From: Chloroflexota bacterium
GTDB taxonomy: Bacteria > Chloroflexota > Dehalococcoidia > SM23-28-2 > RBG-16-64-32
Assembly (NCBI GenBank): GCA_029262695.1
Contig: JAJCYV010000044.1
Span: 1-49,722 of the forward strand
DNA: 49,722 bases
Reading direction: 5' to 3'
Shown: positions 23,635-33,012 of the stretch, piece after piece
How positions within the stretch are numbered: the first letter of the stretch is position 1
Layout: each line of letters begins with the position of its first letter
Program-made: the position numbers and the translations under genes
Notes under the pieces: model-generated
The model's input: only the letters and a program-made list of their open reading frames with translations
Databases searched by the model: none
What the model was told of the DNA's origin: nothing

Positions 23635-24804
23635 ATGATGCCGCTTGAGGGAATTCGCGTCCTCGACATGTCCGGCCTCGCGCCGGGGCCCTACTGCACA
23701 ATGCTCCTCGGCGATCTCGGTGCAGACGTGATCGTCGTCGAAGCCACACCGGGCGCCGGCCGCCGCCTGGACTTTGGCGCGAACGAGCGTACGCGGGCGT
23801 ACGATCCACTGCGACGCAACAAGCGCTCCATCGGCCTCAACCTGAAGGACGCCGCCGCACAGGAGGCGTTCCTCAGGCTCACCGAAACCGCCGACGTCGT
23901 CATCGAGGGCTACCGGCCCGGCGTCGTCAAGCGGCTCGGCGTCGACTACGAGGCAGTCTCGAAGCGCAACCCTCGCATCGTCTACTGCTCGCTCAGCGGC
24001 TACGGCCAGACGGGCCCGTACTCGAACCTCGTGGGCCACGACATCAACTACATCTCGCTCGGCGGCGCGCTCGGGGCGATCGGCTCACCCGGAGGGCCGC
24101 CGGCGATCCCGCTGAACGTCATCGCCGACTTCGCCGGTGGCGGCCTCTACGCAGCGTTCGCGATAGTCACTGCCATCGTCGCCCGCGAGAAGACTGGCCG
24201 CGGCCAGTACGTCGACATGGCGATGAGCGACGGCGTCACCTCGCTGCTGGCGATGGCGACCGGCCAGTTCTTCAGCGCCGGGCACGTCCCGCAGCGCGGC
24301 ACCGACTTCCTCAACGGCGCCCTCCCCGCCTATCACGTCTATGAGTGCTCAGACGGCAAGTGGCTCAGCATCGGCAGCCTGGAGCCGTGGTTCTGGTCGG
24401 AGACCTGCCAGGCGCTGGGCTGCGACGAGTTCATCCCGCACCAGAACAACCGCGAGAAGTTCCCGGAGATGTTCGAGTGGCTCCGGGCGAAGTTCAAGGA
24501 GAAGACCCGCGACGAGTGGTTCGAGGAGCTCCGCCAGCGCGACATCTGCGTCGGGCCCGTGCTGGCGATGGACGAGGTGTTCGAGGACCCGCACGTCCTC
24601 GCCCGCAACATGGTCATCGAGGTCGAACACCCGGAGTTCGGCCCTGTGAAGCAGGTCGGCATCGGCCCCAAGTTCTCCGACACTCCCGGCGCGGTGCGCA
24701 CAACGGGCCCGGCCCGCGGCGAGCACACGGACGAAGCACTCAGCAGGGCCGGCTTCAGCGCGGACGAGATCGCCGCCCTGCGAGAGGCCGGGGCGGCGGG
24801 CTAG
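23635..24804 (+). CDS. family III CoA-transferase / alpha-methylacyl-CoA racemase-like
   Basis: CaiB/BaiF-superfamily enzyme of 389 residues. The N terminus (LEGIRVLDMSGLAPGPYC) and the motif GHDINY (His135, Asp136) are typical. ADFAGGG (Asp165) matches the second acid/base residue of alpha-methylacyl-CoA racemases, which use a His/Asp pair, so a racemase role in branched fatty-acid breakdown is likely. A CoA-transferase role using the Asp of GHD cannot be excluded. AAGGAG precedes the ATGATG start. A good promoter candidate lies just upstream, and the gene stands alone as a monocistron before L25. Confidence 0.92.
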   Translation: MMPLEGIRVLDMSGLAPGPYCTMLLGDLGADVIVVEATPGAGRRLDFGANERTRAYDPLRRNKRSIGLNLKDAAAQEAFLRLTETADVVIEGYRPGVVKRLGVDYEAVSKRNPRIVYCSLSGYGQTGPYSNLVGHDINYISLGGALGAIGSPGGPPAIPLNVIADFAGGGLYAAFAIVTAIVAREKTGRGQYVDMAMSDGVTSLLAMATGQFFSAGHVPQRGTDFLNGALPAYHVYECSDGKWLSIGSLEPWFWSETCQALGCDEFIPHQNNREKFPEMFEWLRAKFKEKTRDEWFEELRQRDICVGPVLAMDEVFEDPHVLARNMVIEVEHPEFGPVKQVGIGPKFSDTPGAVRTTGPARGEHTDEALSRAGFSADEIAALREAGAAG

Positions 24805-24877
24805 CGGCGGCGGCGTCGATTGACCGTGCGGAACGGTACCGGTAACCTGATACGGTATTCCCAACGGAAACACTCCT

Positions 24878-25603
24878 ATGACCACGCAAGAGAAGACCTC
24901 AATCGAAGTCGCCCGGCGAGACGTGCTCGGCAAGAAGGTTAGCCGCCTCCGCCGCCAGGGCACGACGCCCGCGAACATCTACGGAAACCACATCGATTCC
25001 GTCGCGGTGCAGCTCTCGACCGAGCAGTTCCGCCTGTTCCTGCGTGGCCACTCCCGCAACGAGATCATCTACCTGAAGGTCGACGGCGAGGACCGCCCGA
25101 CATTCATCCGCGACATCCAGCGCAACCCCGTCACTGACCAGATCCTCCACATCGACTTCCTCCAGGTTTCGCTCGACCACAAGGTGCGCCTGGAAGTGGC
25201 CGTCCACGTTACCGGCGTGGCACCTGCCGTCGACATGCACGGCGGGATCATCACGCACGCGCTGACCAGCGTCCAGGTGGAGGCGCTGCCGACGAACATA
25301 CCGGAGTCTCTCACCGCCGACATCAGCGGCCTGACAGAGCTTGGTCAGTCGGTCCACGTGTCGGACCTCACCGCACCGGAAGGCGTCGACATCCTCACCG
25401 ATCTGGAGACCGTGGTCGCCCGCATCGACATCCCGGCCGCTGAGCGCGCCGAGGAGGAAGAGGGCGAAGAAGGCGAAGAGGGTGAAGAGGGCGAAGAAGG
25501 CGAAGAGGGCGTGGAAGGCGACGAGGGCGAAGGCGAAAAGGACGAGGGCGAAAAGGACGAGTCCGGACGCGACGAACGCGGCGGGCGCGGTGGGCGCGAA
25601 TAA
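24878..25603 (+). CDS. rplY: 50S ribosomal protein L25 (TL5/Ctc type) with long acidic tail
   Basis: Two-domain L25 of 241 residues. The N-terminal 5S-rRNA-binding domain (about 1-95: RRDVLGKKVSRLRRQG, ANIYGN) is followed by the TL5/Ctc beta domain (about 100-185: HIDFLQVSLDHKV, VQVEALPTNIPESL). The last 50 residues are a run of EEGEEG-type repeats and a Lys/Asp/Arg/Gly end, longer than in most relatives. It binds 5S rRNA in the central protuberance of the large subunit. A bidirectional terminator follows. Confidence 0.95.
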   Translation: MTTQEKTSIEVARRDVLGKKVSRLRRQGTTPANIYGNHIDSVAVQLSTEQFRLFLRGHSRNEIIYLKVDGEDRPTFIRDIQRNPVTDQILHIDFLQVSLDHKVRLEVAVHVTGVAPAVDMHGGIITHALTSVQVEALPTNIPESLTADISGLTELGQSVHVSDLTAPEGVDILTDLETVVARIDIPAAERAEEEEGEEGEEGEEGEEGEEGVEGDEGEGEKDEGEKDESGRDERGGRGGRE

Positions 25604-25629
25604 GCCCTCAAGACGCGGATTCAGTTGCC

Positions 25630-25657
25630 GGGGAGGCTTCACGCCTCCCTTTTTCTT
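25630..25657. terminator. bidirectional terminator between rplY and fmt
   Basis: The stem GGGAGGC/GCCTCCC (25631-25637 with 25643-25649) has a five-base loop and is followed by TTTTTCTT on the plus strand. It ends the L25 transcript and overlaps the end of fmt. Confidence 0.8.
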
Positions 25658-26618
25658 ACTCCGGCGCCGAGAAGCGCTGCCCGATGAGGGCCGGCATGCC
25701 GCGCAGCAAGTCGGCGCTTCCCATCGAACGCTTACCAGGGCGTTGCGCCTCCAGCATCGCGACCATACCGTGGCCCGTCTGCACCGCGAAGGCCGCTCCC
25801 TCCGCCTCTGCCGGCAGGCCGCCCGGCGCCGCCACCACCGTACCCGGCGGCTCTCCCGACTCCGCATCAAGCGGCCAGGCACGCCAGAAGCTCATCGCCT
25901 CGCCGGCGAGGGACGAATGAGCGCCCGGCCAGGGATTGTGTGCTCGCACGTGCCGCCATACTTCGGTCGCCGTCTGCGTCCAGTCGATCAGGCCGTCCGC
26001 CTTGCGCAGCCGGCGGCAGACCGTCGCCCGGGACTCATCCTGCGGCTGCGGCTCCAGTTCGCCGGCCAGCCAGCGCGGCAGCACATCCACCAGCAGACCC
26101 GCGCCCTCCTTCGCAAGCGCCCCCGTGAGCGAGCCAGCCGTATCGGCAGGCGAAATCGGCCGCAGCGCCTGCGAAAGGACCGGGCCGGAGTCGAGGCCCT
26201 CGTCCATCAGCATGATCGTGACGCCCGTCTCCTCGTCGCCGGCCACGATCGCCGCCGCGACGGGCGAGGCGCCACGCCAGCGCGGCAAGAGCGAAGGATG
26301 GACGTTGAGGACTCCGCGTGGCGGGATCGCCAGCACCGGCGGCGGGATCAGTTGCCCATACGCAACGCCGACGATCACCTCAGGAGCGAGTGCACGCAAC
26401 TGCTCAACCACGCCGCTATCCTTCAGCGCAGCCGGCTGGTGCACAGGCAGCCCCAGCTCATCGGCCGCTGCCCTGACCGCCGGCGCAGTGCTCAAGCGGC
26501 CGCGCCCCGCGGGCCGGTCCGGCTGCGTGAACACCGCAGAGACCTCATACCCGGCCGCGACGACGCTCTGGAGCGCCGGTACGGCGAAGGCGGGAGTTCC
26601 GATGAAGACTATGGCCAC
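25656..26618 (-). CDS. fmt: methionyl-tRNA formyltransferase
   Basis: Transfers a formyl group from 10-formyl-THF to initiator Met-tRNA. It has 320 residues, normal for the family. The N-terminal formyltransferase domain carries the catalytic Asn/His in LNVHPSLLPRWRG and the Asp in MDEGLDSGPVL; the C-terminal OB-like tRNA-binding domain covers about 205-310. The frame is open far upstream (to 27026), but the family starts at the GTG at 26618 (VAIVFIGTPAFAVP), which I take as the start; the ribosome site is weak. No def gene is adjacent. It converges with rplY and diverges from the next lipoprotein gene. Confidence 0.95.
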   Translation of the reverse strand: MAIVFIGTPAFAVPALQSVVAAGYEVSAVFTQPDRPAGRGRLSTAPAVRAAADELGLPVHQPAALKDSGVVEQLRALAPEVIVGVAYGQLIPPPVLAIPPRGVLNVHPSLLPRWRGASPVAAAIVAGDEETGVTIMLMDEGLDSGPVLSQALRPISPADTAGSLTGALAKEGAGLLVDVLPRWLAGELEPQPQDESRATVCRRLRKADGLIDWTQTATEVWRHVRAHNPWPGAHSSLAGEAMSFWRAWPLDAESGEPPGTVVAAPGGLPAEAEGAAFAVQTGHGMVAMLEAQRPGKRSMGSADLLRGMPALIGQRFSAPE

Positions 26619-26685
26619 GTCGCGGGCGATTCTAGCACGCGCTGTTTCGGAACCGCGAGCGCCCTGATACGTTATACAACCTGAG

Positions 26686-27288
26686 ATGATCAACAGCCTG
26701 ATGCCACGAACAGCCTTTTTTCCGGCGGTCGTCGGCACACTCGTGCTCCTCTCGCTCGCCTGCGGCGGCGATGGCGGCGAGACTGGATCCAACGCCACTG
26801 GAGTCGCCGTCGTCGTCTCCAGCCCCGGCGCGACGGCCACGCCACCGCCCAGCCGCACGCCGTCCCCCACGCCATCGCCGTCACCAACGCCACTGGAAAT
26901 CTGCTCGCCCAACCCGGACCCCGCGACTCTCGCTGTGTTGCAGGTCGAGACCCCGGAGGTTGATGCCAAAACGACGATACCGGTGCGGGTCCGCGGATGG
27001 AGTTCCAACCTCGGCGAGGAAGACAAGGTCGTCTTCGTCGCCGTCGTTGATCAGAAGCAGGACGTGCTGCAGACGAACGAAGTGCCGCCGCAGCCGCGCG
27101 AGTTCCGTGTACCACCGTCCGGACTGGAGATCACCGAGTTCACACGGCCGTTCGCCATCGACATCCTGCTGGATGAGGGCGATATCGTCCGTGAGATCCC
27201 GCTCTGCATCTGGGTGTATCAGGACGTCGACGCGGAAGGGCAGGCCCGCGGCGTCGTCCAGGTCCCTATCGTCGTCGAGCCGCGCTAG
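26686..27288 (+). CDS. small lipoprotein with Pro/Ser/Thr linker
   Basis: Exported lipoprotein of 200 residues. The leader ends in the lipobox LLSLAC (Cys about 26), then come Gly-rich and PSPTPSP-type linkers (about 30-70) and a beta-rich domain (about 80-200) of unknown family with one Cys near each end. TATACA (26673-26678) lies seven bases before the first ATG, which would give a leaderless transcript; an ATG at 26701 is the alternative start. The 3' end overlaps the oligopeptide-binding protein gene by four bases on the other strand. Confidence 0.8.
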   Translation: MINSLMPRTAFFPAVVGTLVLLSLACGGDGGETGSNATGVAVVVSSPGATATPPPSRTPSPTPSPSPTPLEICSPNPDPATLAVLQVETPEVDAKTTIPVRVRGWSSNLGEEDKVVFVAVVDQKQDVLQTNEVPPQPREFRVPPSGLEITEFTRPFAIDILLDEGDIVREIPLCIWVYQDVDAEGQARGVVQVPIVVEPR

Positions 27289-28955
27289 CCGCCGAGGTCC
27301 GGCACCCGCGTGGCCGTCCACTCGTGCACGTTCGCCAATCGCGAGGCCGGCGTGAACAGCACGCCCGGCTCAACTCCGTCCACCCTTGACGACACGAAGT
27401 ACGTGTAGACGGGGTAGTAGAGGGGCACGCTCGGAACGTCCTGCACAAACAGCTCCTGGAACTGCGCGTAAAGGTCGCGGCGGGCGTCCGTCGCCGTGGT
27501 CTGGCGCGCCGCCTCCATGATCGCGTCCGCTTCATCGCTGGTGTAAGCAGCCAGGTTGCGGCCGTCGCCGATCGCCTGCGAGCTGTGCCACGCCGGATAC
27601 GGGTCCGGATCGGCGCCGGGGTCCCAGCCGAAGACCGCCGCCTGGTACTCCCGCGGGATCAGGAAGTCCGTCACGAGACTGTTCGACGTCTCGCGCACGA
27701 CCACCGCCTCAATCCCCACTTCCGTCAGGTACCCGGAGATGGCGTCGGCGATCGCGCCGCGCAGCGGGTCCTGGTCCGTCATCAAGGAGAAGCGCAGATC
27801 GACGTTGTTTCGCCGCCGCACCGTCTCGCCGGGCGGCAGATCCCAGCCGCCGGCGTCCAGCAGGTTGCGCGCCAGGCCGAGGTCCAGATCCGGTGCGTTC
27901 ACGTCGGAGTAGGCCCAGGTACCGGGCGCGATCGGTGTGTCCGCCCGGAGACCGCGGCCGCCAAGCAGCTCAGCGATGATCGCCTCAACGTCGACGGCGC
28001 GGGCGATGGCCTCCCGGACAAAGTGGTCGTTGAGCGGCGTCTCGCGGTTGTTCAGGTAGAGGCTCGTGTAGGCGCTGCGGCTGAACGCGTGCCTCTCCAC
28101 ACCCTCGACGGCTCCGAGCGTCAGGAAGTCCTGCGGGTTGATCGTGAGGTCCACGAGCAAGCCGTCAATCTCGCCGCGCACAATGCCGGCCGCTGCCGAT
28201 GAGACCGTGGGGAAGAACCGTATCTCAATCTCTTCGATCTCCGGCGTGCCCAGGTAGTACTCCTCGTTCGCCACGAGCAGCGCGTGCACGGCGTCCATTC
28301 GGGCTAGCCGGTATGGGCCGGCACCAACGGGTGCCAGGTTGAACGGGTCGTCCCGCATGTTCGGCGCGGTCACCGCCTCCAGGATGTGCCTGGGGAGGAT
28401 TCCGGCGCTCGCGTACGAAAGGAACGGCGCGAACGGCTCCGGCAGATCACACGTAACGGTCCGCGGGTCGCCCGCGGTGCAGCCGACCGACTGCCAGAGC
28501 TGCGCCCGGTCCGGGTCGCCCTGCAAGAGCGGATCGCCGAGCATGTTGTAGGTGAAGACGACGTCAGACGCGGTGAACTCGATCCCCGTGTGCCAGGTGA
28601 CGCCAGAGCGCAGGTGGAACGTGTACGTCAAGCCGTCGGAAGAAACGTCCCAGCTCTCCGCCAGCGCCGGCTCGGGCGTGCCGTCCACACTCAGCCGGGT
28701 GAGACCGGAGAACACGAGCGCGGCGATGTCGCGGTCGACCTCGTTCTGGTAGACAAACAGCGGGTTTATCTTTGAACTCGCGCCGACGACGCCTTCGACG
28801 TAGCGCACCGGCGGATCCTCGCCAGAGCCGCCGAACGGATTGAGGAAGGCGAAGACGAGGACGATGAGGAGGGCGACGGCTCCCACGGCGCCGGCGACAA
28901 ACGGCCAGCGGTGACCGTGATGGGCAGAGGACGTTCCCAGAGGCGGCGAACTCAT
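27285..28955 (-). CDS. ABC substrate-binding protein, family 5 (oligopeptide type)
   Basis: Extracytoplasmic solute-binding protein of 556 residues in the DppA/OppA class. A hydrophobic segment (about 20-40) with no lipobox Cys probably acts as an uncleaved membrane anchor. The SBP_bac_5 domain follows: INPLFVYQNEVDRDIAALVFSGL, PEPALAESWDVSSDGLTYTFHLR and WHTGIEFTASDVVFTYN in pieces. The ligand may be peptides or another compound. No permease or ATPase genes are nearby, so it must work with a distant transporter or in sensing. It lies 24 bases after secG on the same strand, probably in the gatB-yvcK-secG transcript. Confidence 0.93.
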   Translation of the reverse strand: MSSPPLGTSSAHHGHRWPFVAGAVGAVALLIVLVFAFLNPFGGSGEDPPVRYVEGVVGASSKINPLFVYQNEVDRDIAALVFSGLTRLSVDGTPEPALAESWDVSSDGLTYTFHLRSGVTWHTGIEFTASDVVFTYNMLGDPLLQGDPDRAQLWQSVGCTAGDPRTVTCDLPEPFAPFLSYASAGILPRHILEAVTAPNMRDDPFNLAPVGAGPYRLARMDAVHALLVANEEYYLGTPEIEEIEIRFFPTVSSAAAGIVRGEIDGLLVDLTINPQDFLTLGAVEGVERHAFSRSAYTSLYLNNRETPLNDHFVREAIARAVDVEAIIAELLGGRGLRADTPIAPGTWAYSDVNAPDLDLGLARNLLDAGGWDLPPGETVRRRNNVDLRFSLMTDQDPLRGAIADAISGYLTEVGIEAVVVRETSNSLVTDFLIPREYQAAVFGWDPGADPDPYPAWHSSQAIGDGRNLAAYTSDEADAIMEAARQTTATDARRDLYAQFQELFVQDVPSVPLYYPVYTYFVSSRVDGVEPGVLFTPASRLANVHEWTATRVPDLGG

Positions 28956-28979
28956 TATCAGTGGGAACGGACTGGCGGC

Positions 28980-29198
28980 TTAGCGGATGTAAACGGCCAG
29001 CGCGGCGATGCATATCCAGAGGATGCTCATCGCGATCGTTAGCTGGAAAAGGTTCTTCTCAAGGCCACGGCGGGTGCGGACGAAAGACCCGCTCTGCAAG
29101 CCACCCACGCCCTCTCCCTTCACCTGCAAGAGAACGACGGCGACAAGCGCTATCGACACAAGGATCGCCGCGACTGAGAGCCAATCTTCTAGTTGCAT
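28980..29198 (-). CDS. secG: preprotein translocase subunit SecG
   Basis: Small membrane protein of 72 residues with two hydrophobic segments (about 6-26 and 50-70) joined by the typical loop (LLQVKGEGVGGLQSGSF). SecG is the third subunit of the SecYEG channel and helps SecA-driven export. The start codon follows directly after the yvcK stop, so the two are translationally coupled. Confidence 0.93.
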   Translation of the reverse strand: MQLEDWLSVAAILVSIALVAVVLLQVKGEGVGGLQSGSFVRTRRGLEKNLFQLTIAMSILWICIAALAVYIR

Positions 29199-30578
29199 TT
29201 AGCTGTCCAGAGCGCTGACCAGGTCTTCTTCCAGCTCCGCCGGTAGCGGCGCCGCCTGATCGCGGTCGTAGTAGATACGCATTATGGCCTGCGCTAGCTT
29301 CGTGGAGTCGTGGTGATAGCGGTTCTCCTCGCTGATCACGTCGGCCGTCACCAATCGTATCCGATTATTCAGTTCACCGTCCAGCCGCACGGGATGCGAG
29401 TGGAGCGCCTTCGGAATGTTGTCGGAGAGGTTGTCGTTGACCAGGACGGAGCTAATGACGTTCTTGCCAAGCTTCTCCTCGAGCGTCGACAGGTGCGCAT
29501 CGACGTCGAAGCCGTCGGTCTCGCCATGCTGCGTGGCCACGTTGCAGATGTAGGCCTTGCGTCCTGACGAGGCGATTACACTACGGCGAATGCCCTCCAC
29601 AAGGAGGTTGGGCAGAACGCTCGTGTAGAGGCTGCCCGGCCCGAGGATGATCAGGTCCGCCTCAAGGATCGCCCGCACCGCCTCCGGGTGGGCCGGCGCG
29701 TTCTCAGGGAGGAGGTATACCTCGCTTATGCGGTCAGACGGGCCATCACCGTTAGTCATCGAAGGCGCGATCATCGACTCGCCCTCAACTGTGCGCATGT
29801 CCTCCGTGCGCGCGCATAGCGTTACGTTCGCCAGCGTCGAGGGGATGATCTGGCCACGCACCGCCAGCACGCGGCTCGTCTGCCGGATCGCGTCCTCGAA
29901 GCTGCCCACAACGCCGGACATCGCCACGATGAACAGATTCCCGAACGAGTGACCGGCCAGGCCGGACCCGTCCGAAAAGCGGTACTGGAAGAGGCTGGTG
30001 ACGAGCGGCTCGGCATCCGCCAGGGCCGCGATGCAGTTGCGCACGTCGCCCGGCGGCAGCACGCCCAGCTCCCGGCGCAGGACGCCGGAGGAGCCGCCAT
30101 CGTCAGCGACGGTGACGATCGCGGTCAGGTTGCCGGTGTACTCCTTGAGGCCGCGCAGGAGCGTCGCGAGGCCCGTGCCACCGCCGATGGTGACGATCTT
30201 CGGACCGCGGCGTAGGAAACGCTGCGTATAGATCGTGTTCACCAGGCTCTCCGTACGCGTTCGGTTCGGCACCAACACAGAGATCAGCGAGGAGTTGAGC
30301 TTCCAGATCGAGAAGACGATCAGCCCCAGCGCCGTCATCATAAACGCCGCGCCACGGATGTAACGCGGGATGAACTGACCGGTGACGTAGTACATGAAGT
30401 CCGGCAGCGTGAAGCCGGTAAGGTAGGCCTCGCGCACGATGTAGCTCAACCCGAACGTCATCATCGCCACGCCGATGATGGTCAGCGCGAGCCACCGCTT
30501 GATGTGCATTCCCGGGTAGAACCACTTAAGGAAGTCGAAGGCGAAGAAGCGGCGCACCGCAGATGCGATATGTGTCAT
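29199..30578 (-). CDS. yvcK: YvcK/CofD-like protein with N-terminal membrane domain
   Basis: Protein of 459 residues. An N-terminal extension (about 1-120) holds two hydrophobic segments (about 29-48 and 73-94). The C-terminal CofD-like domain has GGGTGLATLLRGLK, TVADDGGSSG and LGPGSLYTSVLPNLLV in order, as in YvcK. In other bacteria YvcK affects cell shape, gluconeogenic growth and peptidoglycan synthesis and binds UDP-sugars. The extension would place the domain at the membrane. It lies 42 bases after gatB and abuts secG, so the three are likely cotranscribed. A transferase role like F420-pathway CofD is less likely given the glycine-motif pattern. Confidence 0.9.
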   Translation of the reverse strand: MTHIASAVRRFFAFDFLKWFYPGMHIKRWLALTIIGVAMMTFGLSYIVREAYLTGFTLPDFMYYVTGQFIPRYIRGAAFMMTALGLIVFSIWKLNSSLISVLVPNRTRTESLVNTIYTQRFLRRGPKIVTIGGGTGLATLLRGLKEYTGNLTAIVTVADDGGSSGVLRRELGVLPPGDVRNCIAALADAEPLVTSLFQYRFSDGSGLAGHSFGNLFIVAMSGVVGSFEDAIRQTSRVLAVRGQIIPSTLANVTLCARTEDMRTVEGESMIAPSMTNGDGPSDRISEVYLLPENAPAHPEAVRAILEADLIILGPGSLYTSVLPNLLVEGIRRSVIASSGRKAYICNVATQHGETDGFDVDAHLSTLEEKLGKNVISSVLVNDNLSDNIPKALHSHPVRLDGELNNRIRLVTADVISEENRYHHDSTKLAQAIMRIYYDRDQAAPLPAELEEDLVSALDS

Positions 30579-30620
30579 AGTCCAGTACTACTAACGTGCG
30601 GAAACACCATAAGACTACGG

Positions 30621-32084
30621 CTATTCAGCCAATTTTTCCGTTAATAGCTCGGTTACCACGTCCGGACCGGCCCGGCCCCGCGTTTCGCGCATCACCTGAC
30701 CCACCAGGAACTTTATCGCTTCCTCCTTGCCACCACGGTAGTCTTCCACCGCCTTGGCGTTGTCTGCGATCACCTTCTCCACGCTCGTCACGACCTCGTC
30801 CGAGGAAGTGATTTGCGTCAGGCCCTGCTCTTCGACGATCTCGCCGGGCGCCCTGCCGGAAGCGAACATCTCTTCGAAAACGGCCTTCGCGGTCTTGCCG
30901 GAGATCGTTCCCGCCTCTTGCAGGTCGATCAGCGCGGCGAGGGCTTCCGGCGTCACTCTGGCGTCCTGGATCTCGCTATTGTCGGCGTTGAGCAGGCGGG
31001 CGAAGTCGCCCGTCACCCAGTTCGACACCGCCTTCGCGCGCTCCGCCGAGCCGTCCGCCGTCGCCGCCTCGAAGAAATCGGCGCGCGGCCGCGACTCGGC
31101 TAGCACCTGGGCGTCGTACTCCGACAGGCCGTACTGCTCCTGGAGCCGTGCGCGCTTGGCGTCGGGCAGTTCAGGCATGCGCGCCCCGATCTCTTTGACC
31201 CACTCGCGGCTGATGACGAGCGGCGGCAGATCCGGCTCCGGGAAGTAGCGGTAGTCCTCCGCGAACTCCTTCGTGCGCTGCTGCACCGCTTCGCCGATGT
31301 CCTCGCGCCAGCCTCGCGTCTCCTGGGCGACGGCGCCTCCTGAGTCCAGCACTTCGGCCTGGCGCTTCTCCTCGAACTTGATCGCGTCGAAGGCGTGCTT
31401 GAACGAGTTGATGTTCTTCAGCTCCACCTTCTGGCCGAACTCCGCACCCGGCTCCCGAATGCTCACGTTCGGTTCGCAGCGCATGTTGCCTTCCTCCATG
31501 TTCGCCCGGCTCGCGCCGATGTAGCGCAGCACCTGGCGAAGCTTCTGCAGGTAGGCCCGCGCCTCCTCCGCAGAGCGCACATCCGGTTCCGACACGACCT
31601 CCATCAGCGGCACGCCGGAGCGGTTGACGTCGACGAGGCTGTACTGCTCGCCCGTGGAAGCGTCCGTAGCATGCTGCAGGCGCGCGGTGTCCTCTTCAAG
31701 GTGCACACGCGTGATGCCGATGCGCTTCGTCTCGCCATCGACCTCGATCTCCAGCCAGCCGTTCACACATATGGGCATGTCATATTCGGAGATCTGATAG
31801 CCCTTCATCAGGTCCGGGTAGTGGTAATTCTTGCGATCGAACTTCGCCTCTTGCGCGATCTCGCAGTTCAGCGCCAGCCCCGTCATGATCGTGAGTTCAA
31901 CGGCGGCGCGGTTGACAACGGGCAGCACACCCGGCATGCCCAGGCAGATCGGGTCGACATGCGTGTTCGGAGGTGATTCCAGCGTTGGCTGGGAGCAAGG
32001 ACAGAACATCTTGCTCCGCGTCAGTAGCTGCGCGTGGACCTCAACGCCGATGACGGTCTCGTAACGCGTGGCGGTTTGTGTCAT
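30621..32084 (-). CDS. gatB: Asp-tRNA(Asn)/Glu-tRNA(Gln) amidotransferase subunit B
   Basis: Subunit B of the GatCAB complex, 487 residues. The family signature ([43 protein letters not shown]) and the zinc-type Cys residues (CPCS) are near the N terminus; the C-terminal GatB/YqeY tail domain ends the protein. It phosphorylates mischarged Glu-tRNA(Gln) or Asp-tRNA(Asn) and passes it to GatA-derived ammonia. gatA and gatC are not in the window. It heads a probable gatB-yvcK-secG unit on the minus strand. Confidence 0.97.
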   Translation of the reverse strand: MTQTATRYETVIGVEVHAQLLTRSKMFCPCSQPTLESPPNTHVDPICLGMPGVLPVVNRAAVELTIMTGLALNCEIAQEAKFDRKNYHYPDLMKGYQISEYDMPICVNGWLEIEVDGETKRIGITRVHLEEDTARLQHATDASTGEQYSLVDVNRSGVPLMEVVSEPDVRSAEEARAYLQKLRQVLRYIGASRANMEEGNMRCEPNVSIREPGAEFGQKVELKNINSFKHAFDAIKFEEKRQAEVLDSGGAVAQETRGWREDIGEAVQQRTKEFAEDYRYFPEPDLPPLVISREWVKEIGARMPELPDAKRARLQEQYGLSEYDAQVLAESRPRADFFEAATADGSAERAKAVSNWVTGDFARLLNADNSEIQDARVTPEALAALIDLQEAGTISGKTAKAVFEEMFASGRAPGEIVEEQGLTQITSSDEVVTSVEKVIADNAKAVEDYRGGKEEAIKFLVGQVMRETRGRAGPDVVTELLTEKLAE

Positions 32085-32156
32085 GTAGTTACGACAAGTC
32101 TATCAGTCGCGGGCAACGACCTGAATCGCCCACGCCGGGAAGATGTGGAATGGACC

Positions 32157-32846
32157 TTACAGTTCCGCCCGGAAGAGCGTGAGGACGCGGTTCCAGGCGT
32201 CGTTGGCGGCAGTCTCTCGGTAGACTTCGCGCCGCGTGTCGTTAAAGAAGGCGTGCTCGGTGCCCGGGTAGACCTGCACCTCCAGCGGCTTACCGTACTG
32301 CGCCATCGCCGACTGCAACTCCCCGCGCACAGCCGCGCTGGCAAAGTCGTCGTGCTCGGCGTAGACCGCCAGCACCGGCCCCTGGAGGCTCTGCAGCTTG
32401 TCGATCGGTTGCGGGTTCACCCCGTAGAACGGCGCCGCGGCCTTGATCAGGGGCGTTTCGGTGGCAAGCGTCAACGCCAGGCCGCCGCCCATGCAGAACC
32501 CCGTGGCGCCGATGCCGCGGCCTGTGACATATGGCTGCTGCGAGAGATACTCCGCCGCCTTCACCAACTCCTGGCTGGCGCGGGGCATGTCCGTCTGCAT
32601 CATCAGCTTCTGCGCCTCGTCGGGCTCAGACGTTACCTCGCCGTGGTAGAGGTCTGGCGCGAACGCCACGAAGCCTTCATCAGCGAAGCGCCCCGCGATG
32701 TCCTTAATGTTATCGTTCAGGCCCCACCACTCCTGGATCACGATCACGGCCGGGAACGAACCTTCTCCCTGCGGCCGGGCCAGGAACCCGCTCGCGTTCG
32801 ATCCGTTCGTAGCGTAGTCGAGCATGTCGGTTGTAATGTCAGCCAC
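32157..32846 (-). CDS. dienelactone hydrolase-family protein
   Basis: Alpha/beta hydrolase of 229 residues in the dienelactone hydrolase family. The nucleophile is Cys118 (GFCMGG), and the likely His is in [11 protein letters not shown] with the Asp in YAEHDDF. The family acts on carboxylic ester or lactone substrates such as dienelactone; the real substrate here is unknown. The open frame reaches 33071, but a GTG at 32846 with AAGGAG about 10 bases upstream gives the usual family start. It is divergent from the subtilase gene. Confidence 0.92.
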   Translation of the reverse strand: MADITTDMLDYATNGSNASGFLARPQGEGSFPAVIVIQEWWGLNDNIKDIAGRFADEGFVAFAPDLYHGEVTSEPDEAQKLMMQTDMPRASQELVKAAEYLSQQPYVTGRGIGATGFCMGGGLALTLATETPLIKAAAPFYGVNPQPIDKLQSLQGPVLAVYAEHDDFASAAVRGELQSAMAQYGKPLEVQVYPGTEHAFFNDTRREVYRETAANDAWNRVLTLFRAEL

Positions 32847-33012
32847 GTTAGGGGCGCTCCTTCGTTGGGATGGGCCAGATGTCAATCGTATCACGCACCC
32901 GCGCCGGTGGGGCCCGCCCTTTTCCGCCGCAAGTCCAGCGAATACAATCCCCCTCAGGCAACGTATCTGCAGCCGGAGGGGTTGCGGCGGAAGAGGTGAG
33001 CAAAGCCTGACT

